A DNA stretch of 64,000 nt from Thalassococcus sp. S3 (GCF_004216475.1 NZ_CP022303.1:2108001-2172000), one strand, 5' to 3'; positions 19,215 through 28,660 are shown, numbered from the stretch's first letter. The notes: generated from the letters alone by a model not told the origin. A program made the numbers and translations.

Positions 19215-19349
19215 ATGTCAGAGATGCAGACGATTGCAAAGTCCTACCGTGGAATTGGCCTCCTGATGGAGCTGAACTGGGACAGGTTGCTCTATGTGGG
19301 GACCATCGCGGTTGCCCTGGTGGCGGGGGCATATCTGGGCAGCCTTTGA
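19215..19349 (+). CDS. Small single-pass membrane protein, 44 aa
   Basis: A short frame between rseP and bamA encodes 44 residues: a polar N-terminus starting MSEMQTIAKSYRGIG, an LNWDRLLYVG boundary, and one hydrophobic helix (TIAVALVAGAYLGSL). AAAAGGGG just before the ATG fits a ribosome site. Its clean hydrophobic end and its in-operon place support a real gene. I believe similar small proteins occur in other Rhodobacteraceae, but I cannot verify this here. Function is unknown; location suggests an envelope role. Confidence 0.65.
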   Translation: MSEMQTIAKSYRGIGLLMELNWDRLLYVGTIAVALVAGAYLGSL

Positions 19350-19476
19350 CCTGACCACAGCTTGACCGACCCACGCACCCGCATCCCCCCGGATCTGGTG
19401 CATTTTGGGCTTTTGACATCGCCCATTATTCCCGATACTCACTTTACCAATGCGTGATTAAAGTGGGTTCATATTT

Positions 19477-21837
19477 ATGGAAATCGGGAAGATCGCGGGT
19501 ACATTCTGCGCAACTCGTTCGGCCAAAGCCAATATATGGTATGCGTCGTCACTCACACTTTTCCTAGCAATTGTAACGGTTTTCGCTGTTTTCCCGAGCC
19601 TCGCGACCGCGCAGGATTTCCGGTTCAACACCGTCGTTGTCGAGGGCAATCAGCGCATTCAAACCGGCACAATCGTTACGCAGGCGGGAATCGCACCCGG
19701 CCAGTCAATCTCTGCCGGAGAGCTTAACGACGCGTCCCAGCGCATCCGGGAGAGCGGCCTCTTCGAAAGGGTTGAGCTGGACCCGCGCGGCAGCACCCTC
19801 GTCATTCGCGTGGTGGAGTTCCCGACGATCAACCGGATCAACTTCGAGGGGAACCGCCGGATCGACGATGAAGCGCTTGCCACCTTCATCTCGTCCGCAC
19901 CCCGGCGTGTGTTCAACCCGTCCGTTGCCGAACGGGATGCCGCCACGATTGCAGAGGCTTATTCCCAGCAGGGCCGCATCGCCGCGAATGTCACGCCTCG
20001 TATCATCCGCCGCAGCGAAAACCGCGTGGATCTGATCTTTGAGATCGCCGAAGGCGACACCACCGAGGTCGAGCGCGTTAGCTTTGTCGGAAACCGCGTT
20101 TACTCCGACCGCCGGCTGCGCCGTGTGCTGGAAACCAAACAAGCCGGTATTTTGCGGGCCTTCGTGCGCAGCGATACGTTCATCGAGGATCGCATCGAGT
20201 TCGACAAGCAGGTCCTGCGGGATTTCTACCTGTCGCGGGGCTATGTCGATTTCCGCACGCTCAGCGCCAACGCAGAGCTGACGCGGGAACGCGATGGGTT
20301 CTTCGTGGTCTTCAACGTTCAGGAAGGTCAGCAGTTCAAGTTCGGGCAAATCACCACCGTCAGCGAGATCCCGGAAGCGGATGCGGACGAATTTCAGGAT
20401 GCGCTGCGGATACGTCCCGGCGTTGTGTACTCACCGATGCTGGTCGACAACTCCATCGCCCGTCAGGAACGTCTGGCGATCCAGCAGGGCATTGATTTCC
20501 TGCGGGTCGAACCCCGGATCACCCGCAACGATCGTGATCTGACACTCGACGTTGAATTCGTGCTGACCCGAGGCCCGCGTGTCTTTGTCGAGCGGATCGA
20601 CATCGAAGGAAACACAACCACGCTCGACCGCGTCGTGCGGCGTCAGTTCCGCATCGTCGAAGGCGACCCGTTCAATCCGCGCGAAATTCGCGAAAGTGCC
20701 GAACGTATCCGCGCGCTTGGCTTCTTCTCGAACGCGGATGTCGAAGCGCGGGAAGGCTCGGCCCCCGATCAGGTTATCATTGACGTGGATGTCGAAGAGC
20801 AGCCCACGGGCCAGCTGAATATCGGTGGCTCCTATTCGGTCAATGACGGGTTTGGCGTTCTTCTGGGCCTGCGCGAAAACAACTTCCTCGGACGCGGGCA
20901 GCGGTTCGAATTCAACTGGTCGGGCGCCGAGGATTCGGCGCAATACACGCTGGGCTTTACCGAACCGAACCTTCTGGGCCGGGATCTGCGGTTCGATATC
21001 GACCTCGGCTATAGCGAGGCTGAATCCAGCTTTGCGACCTACGATTCCGAACGGCTTTTCTTTCAACCGTCGCTGACATTCCCGATTGCCGAAAACTCCA
21101 ACCTGCAGGTGCGCTACACCGCCGAGGAAAGCGAGATGCTGGCACGGGACCCGGTTGAAAACGGTCCGGTTGTCGGCAACGAGATTGCGCAGGGCGCGCA
21201 GTTGGCCAGCTCGCTGGGCTATACCTATACCTTCGACAGTCGCCTGTCGGGACTGAACCCGAATGCGGGCGTGCTGTTCTCTTTCGGCCAGGATTTTGCC
21301 GGTCTGGGCGGGGACAGCAAGTATATCAAGACGACCGCCCGTGCGATTGCGCAGACACGTGTCTTCAATGAAGAGGTGACGTTGCGCGCAACCTTCGAGG
21401 CGGGGTCGCTGAACTGGCGCGGCGACAATGCAAGCCGCACCACGGATCGCTTCCTGCTATCGACCAACATCATGCGCGGGTTTGAGCCGGGCGGGATCGG
21501 CCCACGCGATATCTCGGGCACGACCAATGACCCGCTGGGCGGCAACCTTTATGCGGTGGCCAAGTTCGAGGCAGAGTTCCCCCTTGGACTGCCTGAAGAG
21601 TTGGGGATACGGGGCGGTCTGTTCTACGATATCGGCAATCTCTGGAACCTCGACGATGCCAATCTGACGGGCGGCAATATCGTGGGCGAAGGTGGCTCGG
21701 CACGTCATGTCATTGGCTTCTCGGTCTTCTGGACCACGCCGATCGGTCCGCTGCGCTTCAACTTCACCAATGCACTGAGCAAAGAAGACTTTGACGAAGA
21801 GCAGACCTTCGACTTTACCCTGTCAACGACGTTCTAG
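19477..21837 (+). CDS. bamA: Outer membrane protein assembly factor BamA
   Basis: BamA is the core of the outer-membrane beta-barrel insertion machine. The 786-aa precursor has a long N-region and signal peptide ending near LATAQ, then five POTRA domains (about residues 45-445; the first begins FRFNTVVVEGNQRI), then a 16-strand barrel (about 445-786) ending in the C-terminal aromatic signature FDFTLSTTF. Length matches the family. The rseP-bamA-skp order is typical of proteobacteria. Confidence 0.98.
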   Translation: MEIGKIAGTFCATRSAKANIWYASSLTLFLAIVTVFAVFPSLATAQDFRFNTVVVEGNQRIQTGTIVTQAGIAPGQSISAGELNDASQRIRESGLFERVELDPRGSTLVIRVVEFPTINRINFEGNRRIDDEALATFISSAPRRVFNPSVAERDAATIAEAYSQQGRIAANVTPRIIRRSENRVDLIFEIAEGDTTEVERVSFVGNRVYSDRRLRRVLETKQAGILRAFVRSDTFIEDRIEFDKQVLRDFYLSRGYVDFRTLSANAELTRERDGFFVVFNVQEGQQFKFGQITTVSEIPEADADEFQDALRIRPGVVYSPMLVDNSIARQERLAIQQGIDFLRVEPRITRNDRDLTLDVEFVLTRGPRVFVERIDIEGNTTTLDRVVRRQFRIVEGDPFNPREIRESAERIRALGFFSNADVEAREGSAPDQVIIDVDVEEQPTGQLNIGGSYSVNDGFGVLLGLRENNFLGRGQRFEFNWSGAEDSAQYTLGFTEPNLLGRDLRFDIDLGYSEAESSFATYDSERLFFQPSLTFPIAENSNLQVRYTAEESEMLARDPVENGPVVGNEIAQGAQLASSLGYTYTFDSRLSGLNPNAGVLFSFGQDFAGLGGDSKYIKTTARAIAQTRVFNEEVTLRATFEAGSLNWRGDNASRTTDRFLLSTNIMRGFEPGGIGPRDISGTTNDPLGGNLYAVAKFEAEFPLGLPEELGIRGGLFYDIGNLWNLDDANLTGGNIVGEGGSARHVIGFSVFWTTPIGPLRFNFTNALSKEDFDEEQTFDFTLSTTF

Positions 21838-21847
21838 CGGCGTTGTC

Positions 21848-22399
21848 ATGCGGTTTCTGACCGCTGCGTGCTTTGTGCTGGCGTGCCTTTGCGCGGTACC
21901 TTCGGCGGGTCAGGCCCAACAGCTTGGCACCATCCAAAGCCCGATATTGACGGTCGAATCCGAGCGTTTGTTCGCGGAATCCCAGTTCGGGCAGCGGGTG
22001 GCCCGTCAGATCGAAGCCGAAAGCGCGGTTCTCGCGGCTGAAAACAGACGCATTGAAAGCGAGCTGACCGCCGAAGAGAAGGATCTCACCGAGCGGCGAC
22101 CGGGCATGGATGCCGGCGCATTCCGCGCGCTGGCGGATGCCTTTGATGAGAAGGTGCAGACCATTCGCAGAACGCAAGACGCCAAGGCGCGTGTTCTCAG
22201 CCAAAGACGTGATGCGGACAGGTTGGAGTTTCTTCAGGCCGCGGCACCGGTGCTGGAGGTTTTGATGCGCGAGGCGGGCGCCTCGGTCATCCTGGAACGC
22301 TCCAGCGTCTTTTTCAGTGCCAATGCCTCGGATATCACGGACGAGGCCATTGCGAGGATCGACCAGACCATCGGCGATGGTGTGAAAGATCCGCCCTAG
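21848..22399 (+). CDS. OmpH/Skp-family periplasmic chaperone
   Basis: The 183-aa product has a signal peptide (MRFLTAACFVLACLCAVPSA) and a long charged coiled-coil middle (residues about 50-135, rich in Glu, Arg and Ala). The C-terminal small beta part includes SVILERSSVFF. Skp proteins hold unfolded outer-membrane proteins on their way to BamA, encoded just upstream. The start at 21848 lies 10 bases after the bamA stop; the longer frame from 21791 overlaps bamA and lacks the signal peptide at its end. Confidence 0.92.
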   Translation: MRFLTAACFVLACLCAVPSAGQAQQLGTIQSPILTVESERLFAESQFGQRVARQIEAESAVLAAENRRIESELTAEEKDLTERRPGMDAGAFRALADAFDEKVQTIRRTQDAKARVLSQRRDADRLEFLQAAAPVLEVLMREAGASVILERSSVFFSANASDITDEAIARIDQTIGDGVKDPP

Positions 22400-22473
22400 C
22401 GTGCCTTGCTCACCAACGCCCGGATTGCTAGGCACAGCGGGATCAAACATCTCAGGCATCGACGGAAAGCACC

Positions 22474-22938
22474 ATGACGACCGAGCTTAAACAGGCTGAT
22501 ATACATCTGATCCAGCGTCTTTTGCCGCATCGTTATCCGTTTTTGCTGGTGGATAAGGTGATCGATATCGACGGATATAGCGCGGCCCGCGGTATTAAGA
22601 ACGTGACGATGAATGAGCCGCACTTTCAAGGCCATTTTCCGGGCAACCCCGTCATGCCGGGTGTCACCATCGTGGAGGCGATGGCGCAGACAGCGGCGGT
22701 GATGGTGGGGGTTGCGCTTGATCTGGCGGACCAGAACATGGGCGTCTATTTCATGGCCATCGACAAATGCAAGTTCCGCCGTATGGTGGTGCCCGGAGAC
22801 GTGCTGGAGATGCAGTTGACAACTCAAAGAGGCAAGCCGGGGGGTAAGGTCTGGCGCTTTTCGGGGGCTGCCACGGTGTCCGGTGAAGTGGCCGCAGAGG
22901 CCGAATTCACCGCCATGATGGAGACGCCCAAGGCATGA
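22474..22938 (+). CDS. fabZ: 3-hydroxyacyl-ACP dehydratase
   Basis: FabZ dehydrates (3R)-hydroxyacyl-ACP in fatty-acid elongation. The 154-aa hot-dog protein has the active-site His at about residue 54 in [15 protein letters not shown] and the Glu at about 68 in [10 protein letters not shown]. In many Proteobacteria lpxD lies between skp and fabZ; here it does not. fabZ overlaps lpxA by four bases (ATGA), coupling fatty-acid and lipid A synthesis. Confidence 0.97.
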   Translation: MTTELKQADIHLIQRLLPHRYPFLLVDKVIDIDGYSAARGIKNVTMNEPHFQGHFPGNPVMPGVTIVEAMAQTAAVMVGVALDLADQNMGVYFMAIDKCKFRRMVVPGDVLEMQLTTQRGKPGGKVWRFSGAATVSGEVAAEAEFTAMMETPKA

Positions 22939-23726
22939 GCGACGGCGTCACCATCCATCCCAGTGCCATTGTCGAAAAAGGCGCGCAACTTGGCGAAGGG
23001 TGCACAATTGGCCCGTTCTGCCTGGTTGGTCCGAACGTGACGCTTGGCGACCGGGTCCAGCTGAAAAGCCACGTGGTCGTCACAGGGCGCACCAGGATTG
23101 GCGAGGACACGGTCATCTTTCCGTTCTCGGTCATCGGTGAAGTCCCTCAGGATCTGAAGTTCAAGGGCGAAGAGACGCGGCTTGAGATCGGTGCGCGCAA
23201 CCGCATCCGCGAGCACGTGACGATGAATGCCGGAACCCATGGCGGCGGCGGCATCACCCGGGTTGGAAGCGACGGGATCTTCATGGCCGGCTGTCACATC
23301 GCCCACGATGCACAAGTCGGCGATCGCGCCATTATCGTGAACTCCGCCGCGGTGGCGGGCCATTGCGTGATTGAGGATGACGTTATTCTGGGGGGGCTGT
23401 CCGGCGTGCATCAATGGGTGCGGGTCGGACGTGGAGCGATCATCGGTGCGGTCACGATGGTGGCCAAGGATGTCATTCCCTACGGCCTGGTCCATGCGCC
23501 GCGCGGTGAGCTGGAAGGGCTCAATCTCGTCGGGCTTAAGCGCCGGGGCGCATCGCGGGAGGATATCACGGCGCTGCGCGCGGCCTTCCAGATGCTCGCG
23601 CAGGGCGAGGGGACCTTTCACGACCGGGTCCGGCGTCTGGGCGATGAAACAAGCAATGACTACGTGCAGAACATTGTGACATTCGTCATGGGTGACAGCG
23701 ATCGCTCGTTCCTGACGCCAAGTTGA
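22935..23726 (+). CDS. lpxA: UDP-N-acetylglucosamine acyltransferase
   Basis: LpxA transfers a 3-hydroxyacyl chain to the 3-OH of UDP-GlcNAc, the first step of lipid A synthesis. The 263-aa protein shows hexapeptide repeats of the left-handed beta-helix through about residue 190 ([20 protein letters not shown] and on), the catalytic His region in [10 protein letters not shown], and a C-terminal helical domain with the [11 protein letters not shown] motif. Length is normal. Confidence 0.98.
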   Translation: MSDGVTIHPSAIVEKGAQLGEGCTIGPFCLVGPNVTLGDRVQLKSHVVVTGRTRIGEDTVIFPFSVIGEVPQDLKFKGEETRLEIGARNRIREHVTMNAGTHGGGGITRVGSDGIFMAGCHIAHDAQVGDRAIIVNSAAVAGHCVIEDDVILGGLSGVHQWVRVGRGAIIGAVTMVAKDVIPYGLVHAPRGELEGLNLVGLKRRGASREDITALRAAFQMLAQGEGTFHDRVRRLGDETSNDYVQNIVTFVMGDSDRSFLTPS

Positions 23727-23729
23727 TCC

Positions 23730-24635
23730 ATGCTCGCTCTGATCGCAGGAACAGGCACCTTACCGCGCCACGTGTCAGAAGCGCAGCCAGAGGCGCCATT
23801 GATCTGCTCGCTTGAGGGCTTCTATCCTGACGATCTGGACGTGGATATCTCGTTCCGGCTGGAACAACTGGGCTCCTTTGTTCAGAACCTGAAAGACCGG
23901 GGCGTTGTGTCGGTCTGTTTTTGCGGGGCGATCCGGCGCCCCCCGGTCGATCCAGAGCAGCTGGATCCCGCCACGCTTCCCCTTGTGCCCCGCATCGTGG
24001 CGGCCCTTCAATCCGGCGATGATGCGGCGCTGCGCACCGTGATCGAAATATTCGAGGAGGCGGGGATCGAAGCACATGGCGCCCATGAGCTTGCACCGGA
24101 ACTTCTACCTGCCGCAGGGGTCCTGAGTCGAAAGGCGCCAGATCAAAGCCGTGACCGCGATATCGCCGCCGGGCGGGCCATGCTGGCCGAAATGGGGCGC
24201 GCCGATCTGGGCCAGGCCTGCATTGTGCGGGACGGGAAAGTGCTGCTGCGCGAGGATGATGCCGGCACCGACATGATGATCAAGCGTTTGCTGCCGCAAC
24301 CCGGACTTGAAACGGGAGAGCCCATTGGCTGGGCCATCGACATGGCGGGCGATCTTTTTTCCGAGACGGCTGACTGGCTCTCGGGGAAAGAGGGCGGCGG
24401 GGCAGGGGCGATCCTGTTCAAAGGTCCCAAGCCGGGTCAGGACCGGCGGGTCGATCTGCCCACCATCGGTCCTGAAACCGCGCGGCTCGCCGGGGAGGCC
24501 GGGCTTGACGGTATCGTTATCGAGGCGGGCGGCGTTATGGTGCTGGAGCGCGAAGAGGTTCTGCGCCGATGCGATGCAGCGGGCCTTTTTCTGTGGGTCA
24601 GACCGGTCGAGGGCGGCGAGTGCGCGCCTTCCTGA
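23730..24635 (+). CDS. lpxI: UDP-2,3-diacylglucosamine pyrophosphatase
   Basis: LpxI (formerly DUF1009) hydrolyses UDP-2,3-diacyl-GlcN to lipid X, replacing LpxH in many alphaproteobacteria. The 301-aa protein starts LALIAGTGTLP, has the CFCGAIRRP segment, the GRAMLAEMGRADLGQACIV region, and a C-terminal catalytic half with DGIVIEAGGVMVLERE. It lies between lpxA and lpxB as in related genomes; its end overlaps lpxB by 16 bases. Confidence 0.95.
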   Translation: MLALIAGTGTLPRHVSEAQPEAPLICSLEGFYPDDLDVDISFRLEQLGSFVQNLKDRGVVSVCFCGAIRRPPVDPEQLDPATLPLVPRIVAALQSGDDAALRTVIEIFEEAGIEAHGAHELAPELLPAAGVLSRKAPDQSRDRDIAAGRAMLAEMGRADLGQACIVRDGKVLLREDDAGTDMMIKRLLPQPGLETGEPIGWAIDMAGDLFSETADWLSGKEGGGAGAILFKGPKPGQDRRVDLPTIGPETARLAGEAGLDGIVIEAGGVMVLEREEVLRRCDAAGLFLWVRPVEGGECAPS

Positions 24636-25786
24636 TTGCCGGAGAGCCTTCAGGCGACAAGCTGGGCGGTGCCTTGATGTCGGGCTTGAAGCAGCTTTGT
24701 CCCGATATGTCGTTTGACGGCGTGGGCGGTTCGCTGATGCAGGCCCAGGGGCTGGTCTCCCGGTTCCCGATGGAAGAGCTGAGCGTGATGGGCATCGCCG
24801 AGGTTTTGCCCCGATACTTTGACCTCAAACGCCGCATCGCCGAAATGGCGCAGGCTGTGCTTGATACCCGGCCCGATGTTCTGATCACGATCGATAGCCC
24901 TGATTTCTGTCTGCGGGTCGCCAAACTGGTCAAGGCGCAAAGCGATATTCGTACCGTGCATTACGTGGCCCCGACCGTTTGGGCCTGGCGTCCGGGGCGC
25001 GCGTCGAAGATGGCGCACATGATCGACCACGTTCTGGCGCTTTTCCCGTTCGAGCCGCCCTATATGGAGGCCGCAGGCATGGTCTGCGATTTCGTGGGCC
25101 ATCCCGTGGTCGCTGAACCGGTTCCCAGCGCCGAAGACGAGGCCGCCCTGCGCGCCACCTTTGATCTGGGTGATGCGCCGGTCATGCTCGCCCTTCCCGG
25201 TTCCCGGAAATCCGAGGTCGGGCGCCTTGCGCCGGTGTTCGGGGAGGGGTTGCGGCGGGCGTTGCAGAACAGGCCCGACATGCGTGTGGTCGTGCCGGCC
25301 GCCGAACCGGTGGCGGATCTTGTCGAGCATCTTGTGCGCGACTGGCCGGACCGCCCGATCATTCTGCGCGGGGGGGGCACGGAAGAGGCGCGCCGCCTGA
25401 AACGCGGCGCTTTTCGCGCGGCGGAGGTGGCCCTTGCGGCATCGGGCACCGTCTCGTTGGAATTGGCCGCAGCCGGAACACCCATGGTGATCGCATACAG
25501 TTTCAACTGGCTGAGCTGGCAGATCATCAGCCGGATGGTCCGCGTGGACACGGCAGTCATGGTCAATCTTGTGTCCGAGACCCGTGCGGTGCCTGAATGC
25601 CTTGGCCCCGAATGCACCGGGTCCAACATCGCGGCGGCCCTGGCGGGGGTCCTGTCTGATCCATCCGCACAGCAAGACGCAATGCGCGCCACGATGGACC
25701 GTCTGGGTATGGGCGAGGAGGATCCGGGCCTGCGCGCGGCGCGGGCGGTCCTGAACCGGCTTCCGGGTTCGCCTGGTACGGCTTAG
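24620..25786 (+). CDS. lpxB: Lipid A disaccharide synthase
   Basis: LpxB condenses UDP-2,3-diacyl-GlcN with lipid X to form the beta-1,6 disaccharide of lipid A at the inner membrane. The 388-aa GT19 enzyme begins at GTG 24620 (VRAFLIAGEPSGDKLGG), with APTVWAWRPGRA and a C-terminal region holding ASGTVSLELAAAGTPMVIAY. A longer in-frame start at 24569 lies deep inside lpxI and is unlikely. Last gene of the long envelope operon; I saw no clear terminator in the 85-base gap downstream. Confidence 0.96.
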   Translation: MRAFLIAGEPSGDKLGGALMSGLKQLCPDMSFDGVGGSLMQAQGLVSRFPMEELSVMGIAEVLPRYFDLKRRIAEMAQAVLDTRPDVLITIDSPDFCLRVAKLVKAQSDIRTVHYVAPTVWAWRPGRASKMAHMIDHVLALFPFEPPYMEAAGMVCDFVGHPVVAEPVPSAEDEAALRATFDLGDAPVMLALPGSRKSEVGRLAPVFGEGLRRALQNRPDMRVVVPAAEPVADLVEHLVRDWPDRPIILRGGGTEEARRLKRGAFRAAEVALAASGTVSLELAAAGTPMVIAYSFNWLSWQIISRMVRVDTAVMVNLVSETRAVPECLGPECTGSNIAAALAGVLSDPSAQQDAMRATMDRLGMGEEDPGLRAARAVLNRLPGSPGTA

Positions 25787-25871
25787 TTTGCGGGCCTTGC
25801 AGGTTTCCCGCGATGCTTGTCGCCTCAAGCGGTGAAAATGATCTCAATGTGATCAGGTGCCGAGCGTTCCC

Positions 25872-26849
25872 TTAGGTCCCCGGTGTCTCCGCCGTTTCCG
25901 GCAATAGGCGGTAAAGATAATCCGCCACCGATTGTCGGTCTTCGGGTGTGTGGTCCTTGGCGCCGAACAAGCTGCGTTGCGCCACACCGATATGTGCCAT
26001 AACGGGCGACAGATAGGCGGCCACGCTCTGGTAGCCGGAAAGGTCTTCATGGCCCTTCACATCGCCCCAGATCGAACGTGCGCCAACCGTCAGGACAAGA
26101 AACCCGTTGATGTCTTCCACAATGACATCTGTATCAAAGGTCGTGTCCGCCAGGGGCGGCAAGCGCTCACGATAGGTTTTGGAGATCACGCTGCGCCATC
26201 CGATATCCGGCAGACCGCCTTGCGCCTCAGCGAAATCCCTCCAAGCACCAATGCCGGTCCCATGGGATGTCTCTGCGCGTTTCAGAACAGTTCTGGCCGT
26301 CTCCACCGGAATTTCAATCGCGGTGCGGCACCGCCGAAAGCCCTGCGGCATATGGCGTATCAAAGACAGCAGGGCATCGGGGATGTAAAAGCCAAGCCCC
26401 TGAACGGCACAGAACAGGGGCGTCCGGGTAAGACAGGTGATGACCCCGTCGGCAAAGCTGGCCTCATAAGCATCGGGAGGCACCGAAATCTCGAAGATCA
26501 GGCGGCGATCTCGCTGCTCGATCCTCAGATGTGGCGGGCCGACCGCTTGCAGCGCCTCGACAATGGCGCCGTTCCCTCTGAGTGTGACCGGCTTTTCCTG
26601 CGCCTTTTCCAGCCAATCTCGTGCAGCGGCGGCGTCCCATTGTGCTGTGCCCTGATCGGCGATATCGCTGGCCAGACGCATCCAAAGCGTGTCGGCCGAC
26701 CAACTGGCTTCGTAAAGATCAAGAAGGTCAATCGCCGCTTGCCGTGTTGCCTCATCCTTTAAGGTGCCGTCGACCCAGGCGAGAGTGCGAAATGCCGGAA
26801 CGGCAATGGCGCGCCCTTTGTGGTCCAGCGGACCGGGGACATCGTTCAT
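25872..26849 (-). CDS. Possible type VI immunity-family (DUF3396-like) protein
   Basis: A 325-aa soluble protein that I assign only tentatively. The C-terminal region has GWRSVISKTYRERL, then ARSIWGDVKGHEDLSGYQSV and YLSPVM, which resembles the WG-type and GDVN-L-Y-P pattern of DUF3396/TsiV-type immunity proteins. There is no signal peptide or membrane segment. Its ATG overlaps the stop of the upstream small gene (ATGA), so the two form a pair. I see no toxin or type VI secretion gene in the window. Confidence 0.5.
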   Translation of the reverse strand: MNDVPGPLDHKGRAIAVPAFRTLAWVDGTLKDEATRQAAIDLLDLYEASWSADTLWMRLASDIADQGTAQWDAAAARDWLEKAQEKPVTLRGNGAIVEALQAVGPPHLRIEQRDRRLIFEISVPPDAYEASFADGVITCLTRTPLFCAVQGLGFYIPDALLSLIRHMPQGFRRCRTAIEIPVETARTVLKRAETSHGTGIGAWRDFAEAQGGLPDIGWRSVISKTYRERLPPLADTTFDTDVIVEDINGFLVLTVGARSIWGDVKGHEDLSGYQSVAAYLSPVMAHIGVAQRSLFGAKDHTPEDRQSVADYLYRLLPETAETPGT

Positions 26850-27247
26850 GCCAGGTTTGGCCGCAAGTCCGCGCGGATCTCCCAGCGTCTGGGCGTATCA
26901 TCCCAGCGTTTGGGGTCGTCGAATTCAAACAGGGTCTTGTACCGCCCGCTGTCACGGTTGAACTGAACGGCAATAGAAACGGCCATTTCACCGCTCTCCG
27001 ATGTCATCGCAGCCCGGTATGCCCGTACCTTCTTGTCCACAACGGTGGAATCCGGAATGAAAAAACCGACAAACTCCTCACCTTCATAAGCAAAACCCGT
27101 GGACGTTATGCTGTCGAAGTCGTCTTTGAAGATAAAGACGGCGGCGAATTCATCCCAGTTGGTCGGCGCAGGGTGATGGATGTTGCCAGCCTCGAGACTG
27201 TAATTGGCAAGGATTGCCTTGATCAGATCCGTCGGATCGGTTGGCAT
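26846..27247 (-). CDS. Small protein, possibly YezG/DUF600-like immunity protein
   Basis: A 133-aa acidic soluble protein. The pattern NWDEFAAVFIFKDD, an internal FAYEGEE segment, and a C-terminal GRYKTLFEFDDPKRW loosely recalls YezG/DUF600 immunity proteins; the match is by eye only. The start at 27247 follows a near-perfect ribosome site (GAAGGAGG, 5 bases before the ATG); the ATG at 27265 in the same frame is less well placed. It is translationally coupled to the larger gene downstream. Confidence 0.5.
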   Translation of the reverse strand: MPTDPTDLIKAILANYSLEAGNIHHPAPTNWDEFAAVFIFKDDFDSITSTGFAYEGEEFVGFFIPDSTVVDKKVRAYRAAMTSESGEMAVSIAVQFNRDSGRYKTLFEFDDPKRWDDTPRRWEIRADLRPNLA

Positions 27248-27290
27248 GATGACCTCCTTCGGCATCGCTCCGGGCGCTCTTTATCATTGG

Positions 27291-27304
27291 CTGGACATGT
27301 CCAG
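27291..27304. promoter_or_regulatory. 14-bp perfect palindrome, candidate operator
   Basis: CTGGACATGTCCAG lies 44 bases upstream of the immunity-like pair (minus strand) in the 246-base gap before the ASCH-domain gene on the plus strand. The symmetric sequence could be a repressor site for either side; no known regulator motif was recognised. The rest of the gap shows no coding frame I trust. Confidence 0.45.
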
Positions 27305-27493
27305 TAGGTCCGCTTTTCTCTGTCGGCGGAAATTCGACTGCTGGGCGGCAAAGATCGGTCAGGCATCCGGATTGGGCTCTGCCTCCATGACGACTGTGGT
27401 TCATTGGAGGCGGGTTTGAGGGCCTGCTTGCCAAAACACGCATGAACTGATGGCTCGGTTGGATTGCTTGGAAAGTCCCGCTACGGTCGTGTC

Positions 27494-28087
27494 ATGCTGA
27501 TCAAACGACATATCCTGAACAGGATTGCCGATGGCGACGTGGATCGGGCGTTCAGGTGGTGGAAGCGTCCCACTGTAAAGAAAGGCGGTCGTCTGCGCAC
27601 CGCAATCGGAGAGCTTTCGGTTGTGGATGTCGGATCTGTCAGCTTCGACAGCCTGACCGCAGAGGATGCAAGGCGCGCAGGCTATCGGTCTCTGGAAGAT
27701 CTCAGGCGCGACCTGCCTCCGCGGCCTGATTGCGCCTTCTACAAGATCACCCTGACATTTGCCGGCGAAGACAAGAGGCTGGCATTGCGGGAAGATGCGG
27801 ATTTGTCCGCTGAAACCTTTGCATCGCTGATGTCCGAGCTGGAGCGCATCGACAAACGGGTCGGAGCGAAGGCCTTGTCGATGAGAACACTTGAACTCAT
27901 CGGTCGGTATCCCAAAAGACGCGCACAGGAGCTTGCCGATGAACTTGGCCTCGAAAAGCTCTTCTTCAAAGCGCATGTGCGCAAACTCAAAGAGAAAGGA
28001 CTGACGGAGAGTCTGTCGGTGGGATACAGGCTTTCTCCCAGGGGGCAGCGCGTGCTTGAATACGCCCGCGAAGAGGGGAGGATCTAA
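27494..28087 (+). CDS. ASCH/PUA-like domain plus winged-helix protein
   Basis: A 197-aa protein with two parts. The first half (residues about 1-100, LIKRHILNRI, RWWKRPTVKKGGRLRTAIG) looks like an ASCH/PUA-type RNA-binding fold. The second half (about 125-197, TLELIGRYPKRRAQELADEL, HVRKLKEKGLTESL) looks like a winged helix. This combination suggests nucleic-acid binding or regulation, but no target is known to me. The start at 27494 gives a compact N-terminus; 27464 is an alternative. It converges on the acetyltransferase gene. Confidence 0.7.
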   Translation: MLIKRHILNRIADGDVDRAFRWWKRPTVKKGGRLRTAIGELSVVDVGSVSFDSLTAEDARRAGYRSLEDLRRDLPPRPDCAFYKITLTFAGEDKRLALREDADLSAETFASLMSELERIDKRVGAKALSMRTLELIGRYPKRRAQELADELGLEKLFFKAHVRKLKEKGLTESLSVGYRLSPRGQRVLEYAREEGRI

Positions 28088-28138
28088 AGGCCTGCGCGTC
28101 GTCAACGTAGTCTGAAAGGGGGCCTCGCAGCTCTCCAG

Positions 28139-28660
28139 TCACGTCTTGCGGTACAAACCGTGGCGTTCGCATCGTTCGTTGTCGCTCTCATCCACAAAGG
28201 ATGCCTCATGTTGGAAGCCAAGCTTTCCAAGCACATGAAGGGAGGCCGTGTTGCGTGCAACGACCTCTGCGCTGACCTTCGAAAGACCTAACTCATTGAA
28301 TCCATATCTCAGGATTTCTGCGGCGGCTTCGGTTGCATAGCCGCGTCCCCAGTGATCCCGTCCCAGAACAAAGCTGATCGCAAGCTTATGCAGCGCCAGC
28401 GCGACCGTGCCGATGCTGTCGGCTGCTTGGGGCGCGTCGATGGACCAGAGCAGGCGTTTACCGGTGCGAGCGTTTTCTCGTATCCGTCTCAGCCAATCCA
28501 CCCCGGCGTTGATACCTTCAGGAACAGGATCACCTGCCAGTTGCGCCGCGTCCCGGTCGCGTGCGCGCAAGAACCAGGCCGGGATGTCGCGCGCCTCAGG
28601 TGGCCTCAGCACCAGTCGCGCGGTTTTCAGGATCGGCGGACGGCCAGTGTCCGGCAGCAT
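28139..28660 (-). CDS. GNAT-family N-acetyltransferase (RimJ-like)
   Basis: A 173-aa acyltransferase of the RimJ/RimL-like GNAT group. It starts with the TARLVLRPPEARDI segment, has the acetyl-CoA loop in GRDHWGRGYATEAAAEI (in place of the classic Q/RxxGxG/A), and the NTASLHVLGKLGF segment near the end. The acceptor may be a ribosomal or other protein N-terminus or a small molecule; sequence alone does not decide. The start at 28660 is preferred over 28729. It lies 37 bases after mnmA on the same strand and may share its transcript. Confidence 0.85.
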   Translation of the reverse strand: MLPDTGRPPILKTARLVLRPPEARDIPAWFLRARDRDAAQLAGDPVPEGINAGVDWLRRIRENARTGKRLLWSIDAPQAADSIGTVALALHKLAISFVLGRDHWGRGYATEAAAEILRYGFNELGLSKVSAEVVARNTASLHVLGKLGFQHEASFVDESDNERCERHGLYRKT

